Source of the DNA: CAVTLG01 sp963735495
Lineage (GTDB): Bacteria > Chloroflexota > Ktedonobacteria > Ktedonobacterales > Ktedonobacteraceae
DNA: 64,000 nucleotides
Reading direction: 5' to 3'
Assembly: GCA_963735495.1 (NCBI GenBank)
Contig: CAVTLG010000014.1
Span: 1,054,001-1,118,000 of the forward strand
Numbering within the stretch: position 1 is the first letter of the stretch; the number at the start of each line of letters is the position of its first letter. This document shows, in pieces, positions 26,496 to 35,394 of this stretch. The translations under genes were made by a program, and so were the position numbers. The notes beneath the pieces are model-generated. The model saw nothing but the letters and a program-made list of their open reading frames with translations, made no database searches and had not been told where the DNA came from.

Positions 26496-27781
26496 GTCAA
26501 TAAATAACATTTGCAAAGCAAGGAAGAATGTGATACCCTGTGAGGCATGAAAGCAGAAAGAGAAGCAGCGATCAAGCAACGATATGAGCGAGTGGCTCTG
26601 GCCCTCAATGAACGGACGCGACGGCTGGTCGCGGCGAGCGAGGCCATGACGATAGGAAGGGGAGGGATCTCGGCGGTGTCACGGGCGACGGGGCTGTCGC
26701 GACAGGTCATCAGCCAAGGGATCAAGGAACTGCAAGAGGAGGAACCCACCAGCGAGGGGCGCATTCGCAAGAAAGGGGGAGGACGCAAGAAACTGGTGGA
26801 GAAAGACCCACAACTCGGCGTCGAACTGGAACGCTTGGTGGAGCCAGTGACGCGGGGAGACCCGGAGTCGCCGTTGCGCTGGACCAGCAAGAGCGTGCGC
26901 AAGTTGGCCAAGGAACTCAGCCAGCAGGGTCACCAGATTTCCCATGAGCTTGTCAGCCAACTCCTGTACGAGCTGGGCTATAGCTTGCAAGCGAACCGCA
27001 AGACCCTGGAGGGGGGAACGCACCCGGATCGCAATGCCCAGTTTGAGCACATCAATGCACAGGCCAAGGCGTCTCTGGCAGCAGGGGAGCCTGTTCTTTC
27101 CGTGGACGCGAAGAAAAAAGAATTGGTCGGCGATTTTAAGAATGGCGGGCGTGAATGGCGTCCCGAAGGCGAGCCGGAGCAAGTGCGCGTGTATGACTTT
27201 CCTCTCAAGGAGTTGGGTCGGGTGACGCCCTACGGTATCTACGACCAGGGACAGAACAGCGGCTGGGTCAATGTGGGCATCGATCATGATACAGCAGCCT
27301 TCGCGGTGGAAAGCATTCGACGCTGGTGGAACACTGTGGGAAAGCAGCAGTATCCTCGTGCCAAACGCTTGCTCATCACGGCGGATGGTGGGGGAAGTAA
27401 CGGGTCGCGCGTGCGCTTGTGGAAATGGGAACTCCAGCAATTGGCCGATGAGATTGGTCTCTGCATCAGCGTCTGCCATTTTCCTCCGGGAACCAGCAAA
27501 TGGAACAAAATTGAGCATCGCCTGTTTGCCTGGATCAGCGAGAATTGGCGGGGCAAGCCGCTGGTCAGCTATGCCGTGATCCTCAAGTTGATCGCTGCAA
27601 CTACGACCGAAGCAGGACTCACCGTGCAGTGCCAACTCGATACCAACACGTATCCGACAGGTCTTAAGGTGTCCGACGAAGAGATGGCTGCTCTGTCCCT
27701 TCAACCAGATCTGTTTCATGGAGAATGGAACTATACCATCCTCCCTCGTACCGCCTCTATTTGTTAACATTATTTATTGAC
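26496..27781 (+). mobile_element. ISAzo13-like insertion sequence inside an S53 peptidase gene
   Basis: The element is 1286 bases long with inverted ends GTCAATAAATAA (26496) and its complement ending at 27781. It contains one transposase gene. Removing exactly this interval restores the peptidase frame, so the boundaries are likely right to within a base or two and no long target duplication is visible. The GC content of the transposase gene exceeds that of the host gene. Confidence 0.8.
26547..27767 (+). CDS. ISAzo13-family transposase
   Basis: The 406-residue protein starts with a helix-turn-helix region (GISAVSRATGLSRQVISQGI), then a charged linker, and a DDE-type catalytic core: LSVDAKKKELVGDF with the first aspartate, LLITADGGGSNGSR with the second, and WNKIEHRLFAWISENW with the glutamate. 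These segments are hallmarks of ISAzo13 (Rhodopirellula-type) transposases. It appears full length and intact. A GTGAGG site precedes the ATG. Confidence 0.85.
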   Translation: MKAEREAAIKQRYERVALALNERTRRLVAASEAMTIGRGGISAVSRATGLSRQVISQGIKELQEEEPTSEGRIRKKGGGRKKLVEKDPQLGVELERLVEPVTRGDPESPLRWTSKSVRKLAKELSQQGHQISHELVSQLLYELGYSLQANRKTLEGGTHPDRNAQFEHINAQAKASLAAGEPVLSVDAKKKELVGDFKNGGREWRPEGEPEQVRVYDFPLKELGRVTPYGIYDQGQNSGWVNVGIDHDTAAFAVESIRRWWNTVGKQQYPRAKRLLITADGGGSNGSRVRLWKWELQQLADEIGLCISVCHFPPGTSKWNKIEHRLFAWISENWRGKPLVSYAVILKLIAATTTEAGLTVQCQLDTNTYPTGLKVSDEEMAALSLQPDLFHGEWNYTILPRTASIC

Positions 27782-28723
27782 AATGCCTATGAGGAGACGG
27801 CATTAGATATCGAGATGGTGCATTCGATTGCTCCAGATGCTACGATTGATCTCGTCCTGGCAAATCTGGATAACGTGAGCGATTTTACGCAGGTGCTCCC
27901 TCTTGCGTTACAGGCGACACAGTATGCTGTTCAGCACAATCTAGGTTCGGTCATTTCACAGAGCTTTGGCGTAGGTGAAAGCTGTGCTACTCCTGCCTAT
28001 ATTCAGGCAGAGCAGCAGGTCTTCGCTCAGGCACGCGCGAAGGGGATTACGGTGCTTGCCTCATCTGGTGACTATGGAGCAGATGTGATTACCTGTGTTG
28101 GCGGCTCTGGCACAGACATCACGCTTGAGCAGGGCGTCAATCTCCCGGCTGCCGATCCCCTGGTAACTGGGGTGGGAGGCACGACGCTGGATGCCACGCT
28201 GCAACAAGGTCAATATGTCAGCGAGACAGCATGGAGTGGAAATGGTGAACTTGCACTCCTTGGTGCTACAGGCGGTGGTGTCAGCAGCCTCTTCCCGGTG
28301 CCTGATTACCAGAAGGGTATTGCGGGCCTGACCAATCGTGGTGTCCCCGATGTCGCATTTGATGCTGACCCCAACACAGGTGTGCCAATTGTCGTTAGCG
28401 TCAACGGAGGAATCTACATTGTGCCTGTTGGTGGTACCAGCGTTGGTTCGCCTGCATTGGCTGCTATTGTGGCACTTGCGAACCAGGCTGTGCGTCATCG
28501 CGTCGGTTTTCTCAACAATGCCCTCTACGCGATTAGCACCAGCAAAGGCTACGCGAATGCCTTCCATGATATCCTGACAGGCAATAATCTTGTATGGGGT
28601 TTCGACGATAGTGGCTTGCTTCCGGTGTCTGGCTATAGTGCCGGTGCGGGCTGGGACGCTGTCACGGGTGTCGGTACACCAAAGGTGAGTGGATTGGTCT
28701 CATTGCTCGCTCGCTATGACTAG
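27782..28723 (+). pseudogene. S53 peptidase, 3' part after IS insertion
   Basis: It carries the catalytic core cut off from its signal peptide: EETALDIEMVH with the E and D of the Ser-Glu-Asp triad, VLASSGDYGAD with the oxyanion aspartate, and PVGGTSVGSPALAAI with the nucleophilic serine. A calcium-site-like AFHDILTGNN and GYSAGAGWDAVTGVGTP follow near the end. No ribosome site gives this part its own start, so it is probably silent while the IS is present. Confidence 0.82.
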
Positions 28724-28940
28724 TGGACTGAGGCCCAGCTAGGCCGACGATGTATGCGATGAGTGTCTTCGCCTGGCACATCCGTTTGAAGAGTGGGGTC
28801 ATCGTGCGCATGTAATTGCCTGGGCGCTGCTTTGTCGGTCGCCAGTCGATGCGTCGCTGGCAAATCAGCATACTGAGCCAGATTGCAATGTGGTTGAGCC
28901 AGGAACGGCACCCGGACCACATGTTGCATATGGAGGAGTC

Positions 28941-28973
28941 AAAAGACCTGCTAAATCACCCAGCAGGTCTTTT
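28941..28973. terminator. Bidirectional terminator
   Basis: AAAAGACCTGCT and AGCAGGTCTTTT form a 12-base-pair perfect stem with a nine-base loop, with T-runs in both directions. It separates the S53 gene from the convergent SDR gene. The rest of 28724-29089 holds nothing recognisable. Confidence 0.8.
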
Positions 28974-29089
28974 GGAGATTGGAAGATGCGCAGCAAGAGA
29001 GCGTCAATCCTGAGAATACAGAAAACTCATCAGGGATAGAGCGCATGCTGAGGCGTCTGTCTCTCTTGGACCTGGTGTGCTATCTCTCT

Positions 29090-29803
29090 TTACGCTTTTA
29101 CTGTGAGTGCGCGTGCTGCATAGCGTCCGCTTGGATAGGTCCCTTCCAAAAGTGTAAGCAGTCCGGGTACGCTCTCCTCTGGCAATGGTCGATCACTGAT
29201 ATCTTCACCGGGAAAGGCTTCCTGGTGCATCTGCGTGCGCATATCGCCTGGATCAACCCAGTAGACCCGCAGGGCTGTGTTCTCGGCGGCGAGGATGTGT
29301 GAGAGTTGTTCCAATGCCGCCTTACTAGATCCGTAGCCGCCCCAGCCCTGGTATGCCTCAACGCCTGCATCACTCGTGATATTGATGATGCAGGCGCCCG
29401 GTTTCAACTGATGTTGTAATGCCTGCACGAGTGCCAGAGGGGCGAGCACATTTGTATGATAGACCTGCTCCAGCACATCAAGCGGGTATGCGAGCAACTG
29501 AGGTTGCGGGCTGGGACCAAGGATACTGGCATTGTTGACTAATGCGTCCAACATGCCTGCTGTCTGTACAGCACGAACGAGAGCCTGACGGTGTGCAGCA
29601 TCGGTCACGTCACCAGCGATGGCAATCACGTGAGTCGATTGCGCTAGTTCCGTACGCGCTGCTTCCAGTGCTGCTGCGCCACGTGCGTCGATGATGAGGT
29701 GCCAGTGTTGTTGGGCGAGTTGACGCGCTAGCGCGAGGCCCAGACCACGTGATGCACCTGTAATCAGCGCAGTGCGCGTGGCTTGTGAATCACTATGTGT
29801 CAT
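29090..29803 (-). CDS. SDR family NAD(P)-dependent oxidoreductase
   Basis: This is a 237-residue short-chain dehydrogenase. The cofactor loop TGASRGLG lies at residues 16-23, NNAS marks the central strand, and the catalytic serine and YxxxK are in ITSDAGVEAYQGWGGYGSSK. The substrate cannot be deduced. The nearest neighbour on the same strand, a SnoaL-like protein, starts 160 bases upstream in transcription order. Confidence 0.9.
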   Translation of the reverse strand: MTHSDSQATRTALITGASRGLGLALARQLAQQHWHLIIDARGAAALEAARTELAQSTHVIAIAGDVTDAAHRQALVRAVQTAGMLDALVNNASILGPSPQPQLLAYPLDVLEQVYHTNVLAPLALVQALQHQLKPGACIINITSDAGVEAYQGWGGYGSSKAALEQLSHILAAENTALRVYWVDPGDMRTQMHQEAFPGEDISDRPLPEESVPGLLTLLEGTYPSGRYAARALTVKA

Positions 29804-29963
29804 GTTATCGCTACCTTTCGGATAGGGTCTTCTACAGTGATGGTCCTCCTACTATACCAGGAAGGAGCACTGAGCACATCGCACAAGTGGACAGTATCGT
29901 GGCTGTACCAACGTACAGTTCGACAAATAGCTGAATCACATACGAAGATGGCGCTGCGCTCAT

Positions 29964-30350
29964 TCATACGAGCATGCCTGACCCCTCGTTCCATTCTTCC
30001 TGGATCTGGCCATCGCTGATACGGAATATCTGGATCATCGTTCGTTTCACCTGCTTGCCTGTTGGCTCGATACCCTCATATGGCCCTTGATGCGTACCAC
30101 ACCAGGTTGTGCGTACCACGACTTTATCCTCTGCAGCGACCACGTCGTCAATGGTCACGTGGATGTCTGGGAAACCTCGACGCAGTTGCGCGAAATAATC
30201 TTGCACGCCCTCGGTACCTGGTACCTGCTCAAGCGTGGAGTGGTCAATAAACTGAGATGCGAACACCTCATCCACGATGGCCAGATTTCCCTTATTTAAG
30301 GCTTCTATAAAGACAAGGTGCATGATGGCCTTATTTTCTTCTATTGACAT
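29964..30350 (-). CDS. SnoaL-like/ester cyclase family protein
   Basis: The 128-residue protein has the NTF2-like alpha+beta barrel of SnoaL polyketide cyclases: EALNKGNLAIVDEVFASQFIDHS, RRGFPDIHVTIDDVVAAEDKVVVR and a terminal IQEEWNEGS strand. The ATG at 30350 has AGAGGAAAC before it; the ATG at 30374 has none. Members range from cyclases to proteins without known substrate, so function is open. Confidence 0.85.
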   Translation of the reverse strand: MSIEENKAIMHLVFIEALNKGNLAIVDEVFASQFIDHSTLEQVPGTEGVQDYFAQLRRGFPDIHVTIDDVVAAEDKVVVRTTWCGTHQGPYEGIEPTGKQVKRTMIQIFRISDGQIQEEWNEGSGMLV

Positions 30351-30608
30351 GTTTCCTCTCACCATTTCGCTCATGAATATAAAAACTCTATATATACATC
30401 AATAATTGTCTGGAAGAAGCCATAGATGGCCGGAAAAAGGCTATTTTTTTCTCTTGATGCTCATCTTCTCTGCCAGTGTATGCTCTCACTGAGGAAGAAG
30501 CAAGAGGACTGTCGGTAATCGGTTCGTCGCGAGAGAAAAATGGAGCTCTCCTGATGGCACACTCTCAGTGAATAAATTCTTGTGATGCTGAAAAGGCAAA
30601 GCAAACTA

Positions 30609-30637
30609 TTGCATTTATTAAAGAAATCGGTTATAAT
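30609..30637 (+). promoter_or_regulatory. Possible promoter with perfect -10 box
   Basis: TTGCAT and a perfect TATAAT are 17 bases apart. It precedes a doubtful small gene and, 740 bases on, the intact S53 gene. Confidence 0.4.
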
Positions 30638-30663
30638 AGCCGCGTAAGTATTCTATCTTCCAA

Positions 30664-31242
30664 TTGTGCCAGTTGGAGGTAGGCATTCTCTTTTTACTTA
30701 TGCAAGTGCTCTATTTTTGGGTGTTATTTTGCGCCTTATGTCTATTTTTTGTGCTAAGGCATGAGCGGCGTAACGTAGCATCGGCCTCAGAAAAATGCCT
30801 GTATCACTCAGCGCGCAATTGCATAGGAAAAATGGAGACATGGTTCCTCTTGGTTTTTGTATTCACTTCTGTCTCTATTAAGCGTAAAAGGAGTGATTTC
30901 TTGAGGCCATACGTTACCGCTGATAATTTGTCTGCTCTGTCCGTCATCCTGGCATCTATGCTTGTCGTCATAGGAATTTTTATGACCGCAGTTAGCAAGC
31001 TATCACGGCCTATTCCCTTTTGTATAAGACAGACGTATGTACGGACTACTCAAGAACATGACTTTCCTTCTCGTATTGACATCTCCTGTTTTGTATCTCT
31101 TTGCATGCAGATAAATGCTGTGCTACTGCGCAGCATGCGTAATGAACATGACATTGCTGCATGTAGATGGATCGTACCTCATATTTCTCAGTACATCGAC
31201 GTACTCTATGCCAACGACGCACTGCGACTTATGGAGTTGTAA
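30664..31242 (+). CDS. Doubtful hypothetical membrane protein
   Basis: An open frame of 192 codons with two strongly hydrophobic segments (about residues 8-31 and 88-112) separated by basic stretches. The TTG start lacks a ribosome site and an inner ATG at 30700 is too far from the nearest GGAGG. Cysteine, histidine and rare codon use is unlike neighbouring genes. It is kept because the promoter-like sequence lies just upstream and the frame is long in a low-GC region, but it may be non-coding. Confidence 0.28.
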   Translation: MCQLEVGILFLLMQVLYFWVLFCALCLFFVLRHERRNVASASEKCLYHSARNCIGKMETWFLLVFVFTSVSIKRKRSDFLRPYVTADNLSALSVILASMLVVIGIFMTAVSKLSRPIPFCIRQTYVRTTQEHDFPSRIDISCFVSLCMQINAVLLRSMRNEHDIAACRWIVPHISQYIDVLYANDALRLMEL

Positions 31243-31380
31243 AGGCGAATATTCCTATTTATCGCCTGTTCATGCGTATTGCGTTCTCGTAGCCCGTACT
31301 CCGTAGGGTATCAGGAAGGCTTGGCCTTGCTGGATGTTGCTCTCTATTTTTGTCAATGCATTTTCTCAAGGAGGGATCTT

Positions 31381-32595
31381 TTGAAGAAGTACATGACGAC
31401 TACGGCCTGTTCACTCTTGATGTTGACTGCTCTACTCTTCTTTTCTGGGAGCACTGTTCTAGCTGCCCCATCTACCACTGCAGCGTCTAAGACAGTTGCC
31501 GCCTCAACATCTCCGCACACCTGGCAAAAGGTGTGCGGATCTGCTGCGTTAGGCTATGCCAGTTGTTTATCTTTTATTGGTGCCCAGCAAAGTACGTTGA
31601 AACCGCAAGCCGTGGTACCATTAGCTACTGCTCCTGGTGGCAGTGCTCCCTATGACCCGGCAGAACTGCATACGGCATACAATCTGCCAACCACAGCTTC
31701 TGGTACGCCAACCGTGGCTATCGTCGATGCGTACAACGATCCTAATGCGGCAAGCAACCTTGCAACCTATCGCTCAGAATGGGGCCTATCCGCGTGTACG
31801 ACGGCGAGCGGCTGTCTCAAGATCGTCAACCAGACTGGCGGTACGCGTTTACCAGTTGGCAATGCAAGCTGGGGTGAAGAGATCTCGCTGGACCTGGATA
31901 TGGTGAGTGCGATTTGTCAGAATTGCGATATTCTGTTGGTCGAGGCTACTTCAGCCAGTTTCGCAGATCTTGGCACTGCTGTCAAAGAGGCGCATACATT
32001 GGGTGCTATCGCTATCAGCAACAGCTATGGTGCTACTGAGTCAAGCGTAGGCAGCTCTGCGGAAAGTTCGTACTGCAGCAGTTATTATCAGTATACCTAT
32101 ACTGCAGTAGTTGCCAGTACAGGTGATGGTGGTCCAATCGTGGAAGTCCCTTCGTCGTGTCCTTATACGACTGGTGCTGGCGGTACGTCGCTCAGTTCCA
32201 CCGGTACGGAAACGGCCTGGAACACGAGCTCTTCCGAAGGCGCAGGTGGTGGCTGTAGCGCGTACACTGCCATTCCATCCTGGCAGTCGAGCAGTGTAAC
32301 TGGTTGTAGCAGGCGCGCGACTGGCGATGTATCTGCTGATGCTGATCCAGCTACCGGTGTCTATGTCTATGATTCCTATGGTGTGCGTGCTGGCTGGTAC
32401 GAGTTTGGCGGCACCAGTGTAGCCTCGCCAATCATTGCCTCAGTCTTTGCGCTCGCTGGCAATGTATCGACCACGCAGTATCCTGCCAGCCTGCCCTGGG
32501 CAAACTACACCTCTGGTTGTGTCTTCAAAGTAGCCAGTAAGACCTATGCTTACCAGACTGGTCTTGGTTCCCCTGACGGCACAAGCTGCTTCTAA
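31381..32595 (+). CDS. Secreted S53 family peptidase (intact)
   Basis: Translation probably starts at TTG 31381, six bases after GGAGGG, giving 404 residues. A signal peptide (KKYMTTTACSLLMLTALLFF then VLAAPS) is followed by a short propeptide-like part and a catalytic domain beginning YDPAELHTAYNLP. The triad is visible: GEEISLDLDM supplies E and D, VVASTGDGG the oxyanion aspartate, and EFGGTSVASPIIAS the serine. It has several cysteines, unusual for bacterial S53 enzymes and suggesting disulfides outside the cell. It ends in DGTSCF. It is a distant relative of the IS-interrupted gene. Confidence 0.88.
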   Translation: MKKYMTTTACSLLMLTALLFFSGSTVLAAPSTTAASKTVAASTSPHTWQKVCGSAALGYASCLSFIGAQQSTLKPQAVVPLATAPGGSAPYDPAELHTAYNLPTTASGTPTVAIVDAYNDPNAASNLATYRSEWGLSACTTASGCLKIVNQTGGTRLPVGNASWGEEISLDLDMVSAICQNCDILLVEATSASFADLGTAVKEAHTLGAIAISNSYGATESSVGSSAESSYCSSYYQYTYTAVVASTGDGGPIVEVPSSCPYTTGAGGTSLSSTGTETAWNTSSSEGAGGGCSAYTAIPSWQSSSVTGCSRRATGDVSADADPATGVYVYDSYGVRAGWYEFGGTSVASPIIASVFALAGNVSTTQYPASLPWANYTSGCVFKVASKTYAYQTGLGSPDGTSCF

Positions 32596-32782
32596 GTTCT
32601 GCTCATCGTATGAACCCGGAGTGATCCTGGGCGTGTAACTCTTAACGGGTGCACCTCAAGGTCACTCTTTTTTATGTATAGGGTAATTACTTGAGCGCCT
32701 GATACAAGATAGTATCGTGCATGCTATCATTTGAAATGATAGGACAGGTGTAGTAAACGTTTCTAAGAAATGATGTTAAATG
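32596..32782. other. Intergenic region before IS607-type element
   Basis: No gene. An S53 terminator is not obvious, although TCACTCTTTTTTATG (about 32661) gives a T-run. The left end of the IS607-type element must lie here or just downstream. Confidence 0.4.
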
Positions 32783-32812
32783 TTGACAAATGGATATATT
32801 TTATGCTATTCT
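32783..32812 (+). promoter_or_regulatory. Predicted promoter of tnpA/tnpB
   Basis: TTGACA (32783-32788) and TATTCT (32807-32812), spacer 18, end seven bases before the tnpA stub start. Confidence 0.55.
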
Positions 32813-32818
32813 TCTCGT

Positions 32819-32935
32819 ATGAAATTAAGTCAGTATGCCAAACACCAAGGGATTAGCTATCGGACGGCTTTCCGCTGGTTTCGAGAGGGAACGATCCAGG
32901 GCTATCAGGAGTTACAGGCAATGGAGGAAGCCTGA
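32819..32935 (+). pseudogene. IS607-type TnpA N-terminal stub
   Basis: The 38-residue product MKLSQYAKHQGISYRT... ending in an AMEEA tail is the MerR-like DNA-binding helix-turn-helix of IS607 serine transposases (compare the ISYRTAFRWFREGTI core). The resolvase catalytic domain is absent, and the stop codon overlaps the tnpB start (TGATG). Either an internal deletion removed the rest or the short protein survives as a regulator of tnpB. Confidence 0.72.
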
Positions 32936-34173
32936 TGCAACTGGTCGAAAGGCATCTTCTTCGCAGAAACGATCCACGTTTTGCCGTGATTGATCGGGCG
33001 GCGTTTGCCTCGAAAAACCTGTACAATCAGGCCAATTACCACATTCGGCAATCTTTCATCCGCGAGGGGAAGTATCTGCCGTATGCGGACATCTTTCATC
33101 GTTTAAAGCAGCACGAGTGCTATCAGGCTTTGCCACGTAAGGTCAGCAATTCTATCTTGATCCAACTTCACAAAAACTGGGTTGGCTTTTTTGAAGCCCT
33201 CAAAGCCTATCAGGAAGATCCGTCTCCGTTCACCGGACGCCCAAAGCTCCCTGGATACAAAGACAAGGAAAAGGGGCGCAACATCCTCATCTATGACAAA
33301 CAAGCTCTCGGCAAGCGGGTCTTTCACAAAACGGGCAGGCTCGTACCATCAGGACTCCCCATCGAGATTGCCACCAAGATCACGGAGTGGGAGAAGATTG
33401 CTCAAGTGAGAATGGTCCTCCGTCTGGATGGATACATGGTGGAAGTCGTCTATGAGCAGGAGGAAAAACCAGCAGTGGTTGACCGCACGTTGGTGGCTGC
33501 GGTTGACCTGGGAGTCAATGTGCTCGCCGCTCTCACCAGCAACAAGCCGGGGTTTGTTCCCCGATTGGTAAGCGGCAAACCCATCAAAAGCGTCAATCAG
33601 TATTACAACAAGCGACGCGCTCAGCATCAAAGCCGCCTGAGCCATGAGAACCGTTTCACCTCGCGGCATCTGGATCGCATGACGACGAAGCGCAATCGCC
33701 GTGTAGACAGCTATCTGCACACGGCCAACCGTCGCATCATTGATCTATTAGTGAGCGAGGGGATCGGAACGCTGGTGATCGGGAAAAATCCGCTCTGGAA
33801 ACAGGAAGCGAATATGGGTCGGAGAAACAATCAGCAGTTTGTGCAAATCCCGCACGGTCGTTTTATTGACCAGTTGACCTACAAAGCCAAGCTGGTCGGG
33901 ATCACCGTCATCATTCAGGAAGAAAGTTATACGAGCAAAGCGAGCTTCCTAGACGCAGACCCGATCCCAACGTATCAGGATAATCATCCTGAAAAACAGG
34001 TGTTTTCAGGCAAGCGCATTGCTCGCAGTTGGTATCGCGCAAGTGATGGAACTATCATTCACGCCGATATTAACGGCAGCTTTAACATTCTACGGAAAAG
34101 TACCTCCGACCTTTTGCAATTGGGGCGAGGAGTAGCGGGCGCGGCAGTTCGCCCAAGACGGCTGGCCGTCTAA
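32935..34173 (+). CDS. tnpB: TnpB RNA-guided nuclease with displaced RuvC glutamate
   Basis: The 412-residue protein is a TnpB/Cas12-ancestor nuclease guided by an RNA from the element end. The first catalytic aspartate is in VAAVDLGVNVLA, the last in IIHADINGSFNI. The usual middle glutamate strand reads LVIGKNPLWKQ with no acidic residue at the expected place; a candidate glutamate appears later in VIIQEESYTSKASFLD. This matches the rearranged-catalytic-site TnpB group. The C-terminal CxxC zinc ribbon is also missing. No frameshift is seen. Known TnpBs keep their element in the genome by cutting donor sites after excision. Confidence 0.88.
   Translation: MQLVERHLLRRNDPRFAVIDRAAFASKNLYNQANYHIRQSFIREGKYLPYADIFHRLKQHECYQALPRKVSNSILIQLHKNWVGFFEALKAYQEDPSPFTGRPKLPGYKDKEKGRNILIYDKQALGKRVFHKTGRLVPSGLPIEIATKITEWEKIAQVRMVLRLDGYMVEVVYEQEEKPAVVDRTLVAAVDLGVNVLAALTSNKPGFVPRLVSGKPIKSVNQYYNKRRAQHQSRLSHENRFTSRHLDRMTTKRNRRVDSYLHTANRRIIDLLVSEGIGTLVIGKNPLWKQEANMGRRNNQQFVQIPHGRFIDQLTYKAKLVGITVIIQEESYTSKASFLDADPIPTYQDNHPEKQVFSGKRIARSWYRASDGTIIHADINGSFNILRKSTSDLLQLGRGVAGAAVRPRRLAV
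34137..34171 (+). ncRNA. Candidate omegaRNA 3' hairpins at the end of tnpB
   Basis: The last 35 bases of tnpB form two adjacent hairpins: GGGCG/CGCCC (34137-34154) and AGACGG/CCGTCT (34156-34171), the second containing the stop codon region. Guide RNAs of TnpB overlap the gene's 3' end, and the guide would be the flank from about 34174. The 5' extent of the RNA is unknown. Confidence 0.4.
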
Positions 34174-34249
34174 ACGGATGACTCATAGGCAGATTTGTCA
34201 TCATTTTAAGATACTGTTCATTTTTCTGTGCTGAAACAAGGATAATGCT

Positions 34250-35374
34250 ATGCTCGTCGCGTATGGGCCTGATGGTCGGCCCGTGGTTGCGGAAGAGGTG
34301 CCTGTAGAGCAGCTGCAGAACTGGTCGCATGACCGACTGCTGCACTGTCCCAATTGTCGTGGCATTGTGCATGTGCGTGGGGGACCCGAGAAGCGCACGC
34401 AGTTGCATTTCGCGCACCAGAAAGGGGAGTGCGCCTGGAGTACTGAATCCGAGTCGGTACGGCATGCGCGTGGCAAATTGGTGCTTGCGCAATGGTTACG
34501 GGCGCAATTCCCGCAGGCACAGGTGACGCTTGAAGAACGTCTCCCGGAGCCGAACCGTATCGCTGACGTTTTCGTCAGCCATGCCGATGGACAGCGCTGG
34601 GCTATCGAGTTTCAATGTGCTCCCTTAGATATTGCCGAGTGGAAGCATCGTCATGAGGCGTATCGTCAAGCTGGCGTGATCGATACCTGGATTATCGGGA
34701 ATAACCGACGTGAGAAGCAGGAAGCATTTCTCGAAGCTATCCTGGCGATGGCGCGTGAAGTGCTCTTCCTGGACCCATTGGTAGAACCGCCGCGCGTATG
34801 GTTTCGCTGGTCCATCACGCGTGCACAGGCGCTCACGTGGCAAGACGAAAATATCCATAGCCAGCCCGTTGAACACAAGCCTGCATTAGATGGCCAGGTT
34901 GGACCAGTGGGATATGGGATGACCCTCGTCGGCACGCTCTACGAACTTCATTTTGATGAGCAAGCAAACTTGATCCATCCTGCGCGTGTGGCGATGGAAG
35001 AGCAAACGCTCCTGCTCCAGAGGATGAACGCGACCCAGGCACCGGATGCCAATCTCCTGGCTGCCTATCTTCGTCCGCGCGTGGGAGATGAAGCATTGCG
35101 CGTTGTGCTGCTGCCTCTACTGCGAGCTTACCTGCGCGATCCTGCGTTACTCCTGCGCTACAACTATGGTCGTGGGCAGGAGGGTCAAGCGGTGAGTGTG
35201 TCTGACCAGGCGCGAGTGCAGAAAGCATGTGCATGGCTCAATGGGCTAGAGCAGCATGGATTTACCAGGACACGTTTACCGCTTGTCCTGAAAGCATTGC
35301 CTCGTGCCGGTTCTTATGCGGCCCTGGCGAACTTTGCCGAGACGCTGCTGGCCCTGGCTGGCATATCGGCATAG
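34250..35374 (+). CDS. coiA: CoiA-like competence protein/nuclease
   Basis: This 374-residue protein is of the CoiA family, needed for natural transformation in Firmicutes and thought to act on incoming DNA. It has a zinc-finger-like HCPNCRGIV with a downstream HFAHQKGEC, then a PD-(D/E)xK nuclease core: RIADVF with the aspartate and WAIEFQCAPL with the ExQ, then HRHEAYRQAGVIDTWIIG. The C-terminal half is helical and specific to the family. Start ATG has AAGGA upstream. No other competence genes are near. Confidence 0.82.
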   Translation: MLVAYGPDGRPVVAEEVPVEQLQNWSHDRLLHCPNCRGIVHVRGGPEKRTQLHFAHQKGECAWSTESESVRHARGKLVLAQWLRAQFPQAQVTLEERLPEPNRIADVFVSHADGQRWAIEFQCAPLDIAEWKHRHEAYRQAGVIDTWIIGNNRREKQEAFLEAILAMAREVLFLDPLVEPPRVWFRWSITRAQALTWQDENIHSQPVEHKPALDGQVGPVGYGMTLVGTLYELHFDEQANLIHPARVAMEEQTLLLQRMNATQAPDANLLAAYLRPRVGDEALRVVLLPLLRAYLRDPALLLRYNYGRGQEGQAVSVSDQARVQKACAWLNGLEQHGFTRTRLPLVLKALPRAGSYAALANFAETLLALAGISA

Positions 35375-35394
35375 TGTAGATTAGGAAGGAAAAA

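Larger units (their letters stand above)
32819..34175 (+). mobile_element. IS607-type element remnant, tnpA stub plus tnpB
   Basis: The unit consists of a 38-codon tnpA stub, a full tnpB overlapping it by one base, and a 3' end that folds into two hairpins. The serine-recombinase catalytic domain of TnpA is missing, so the element cannot move without help. Exact ends are not determinable: IS607 elements have no terminal inverted repeats. Confidence 0.7.

Noticed and set aside
26679..27770. 363-codon minus-strand frame across the IS transposase
   Set aside because: Antisense shadow of the transposase gene; the plus strand has the complete DDE motifs.
28662..28929. Possible gene or transposase fragment between the S53 gene and the SDR
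   Set aside because: Neither strand gives a recognisable protein; the interval ends in a bidirectional terminator.
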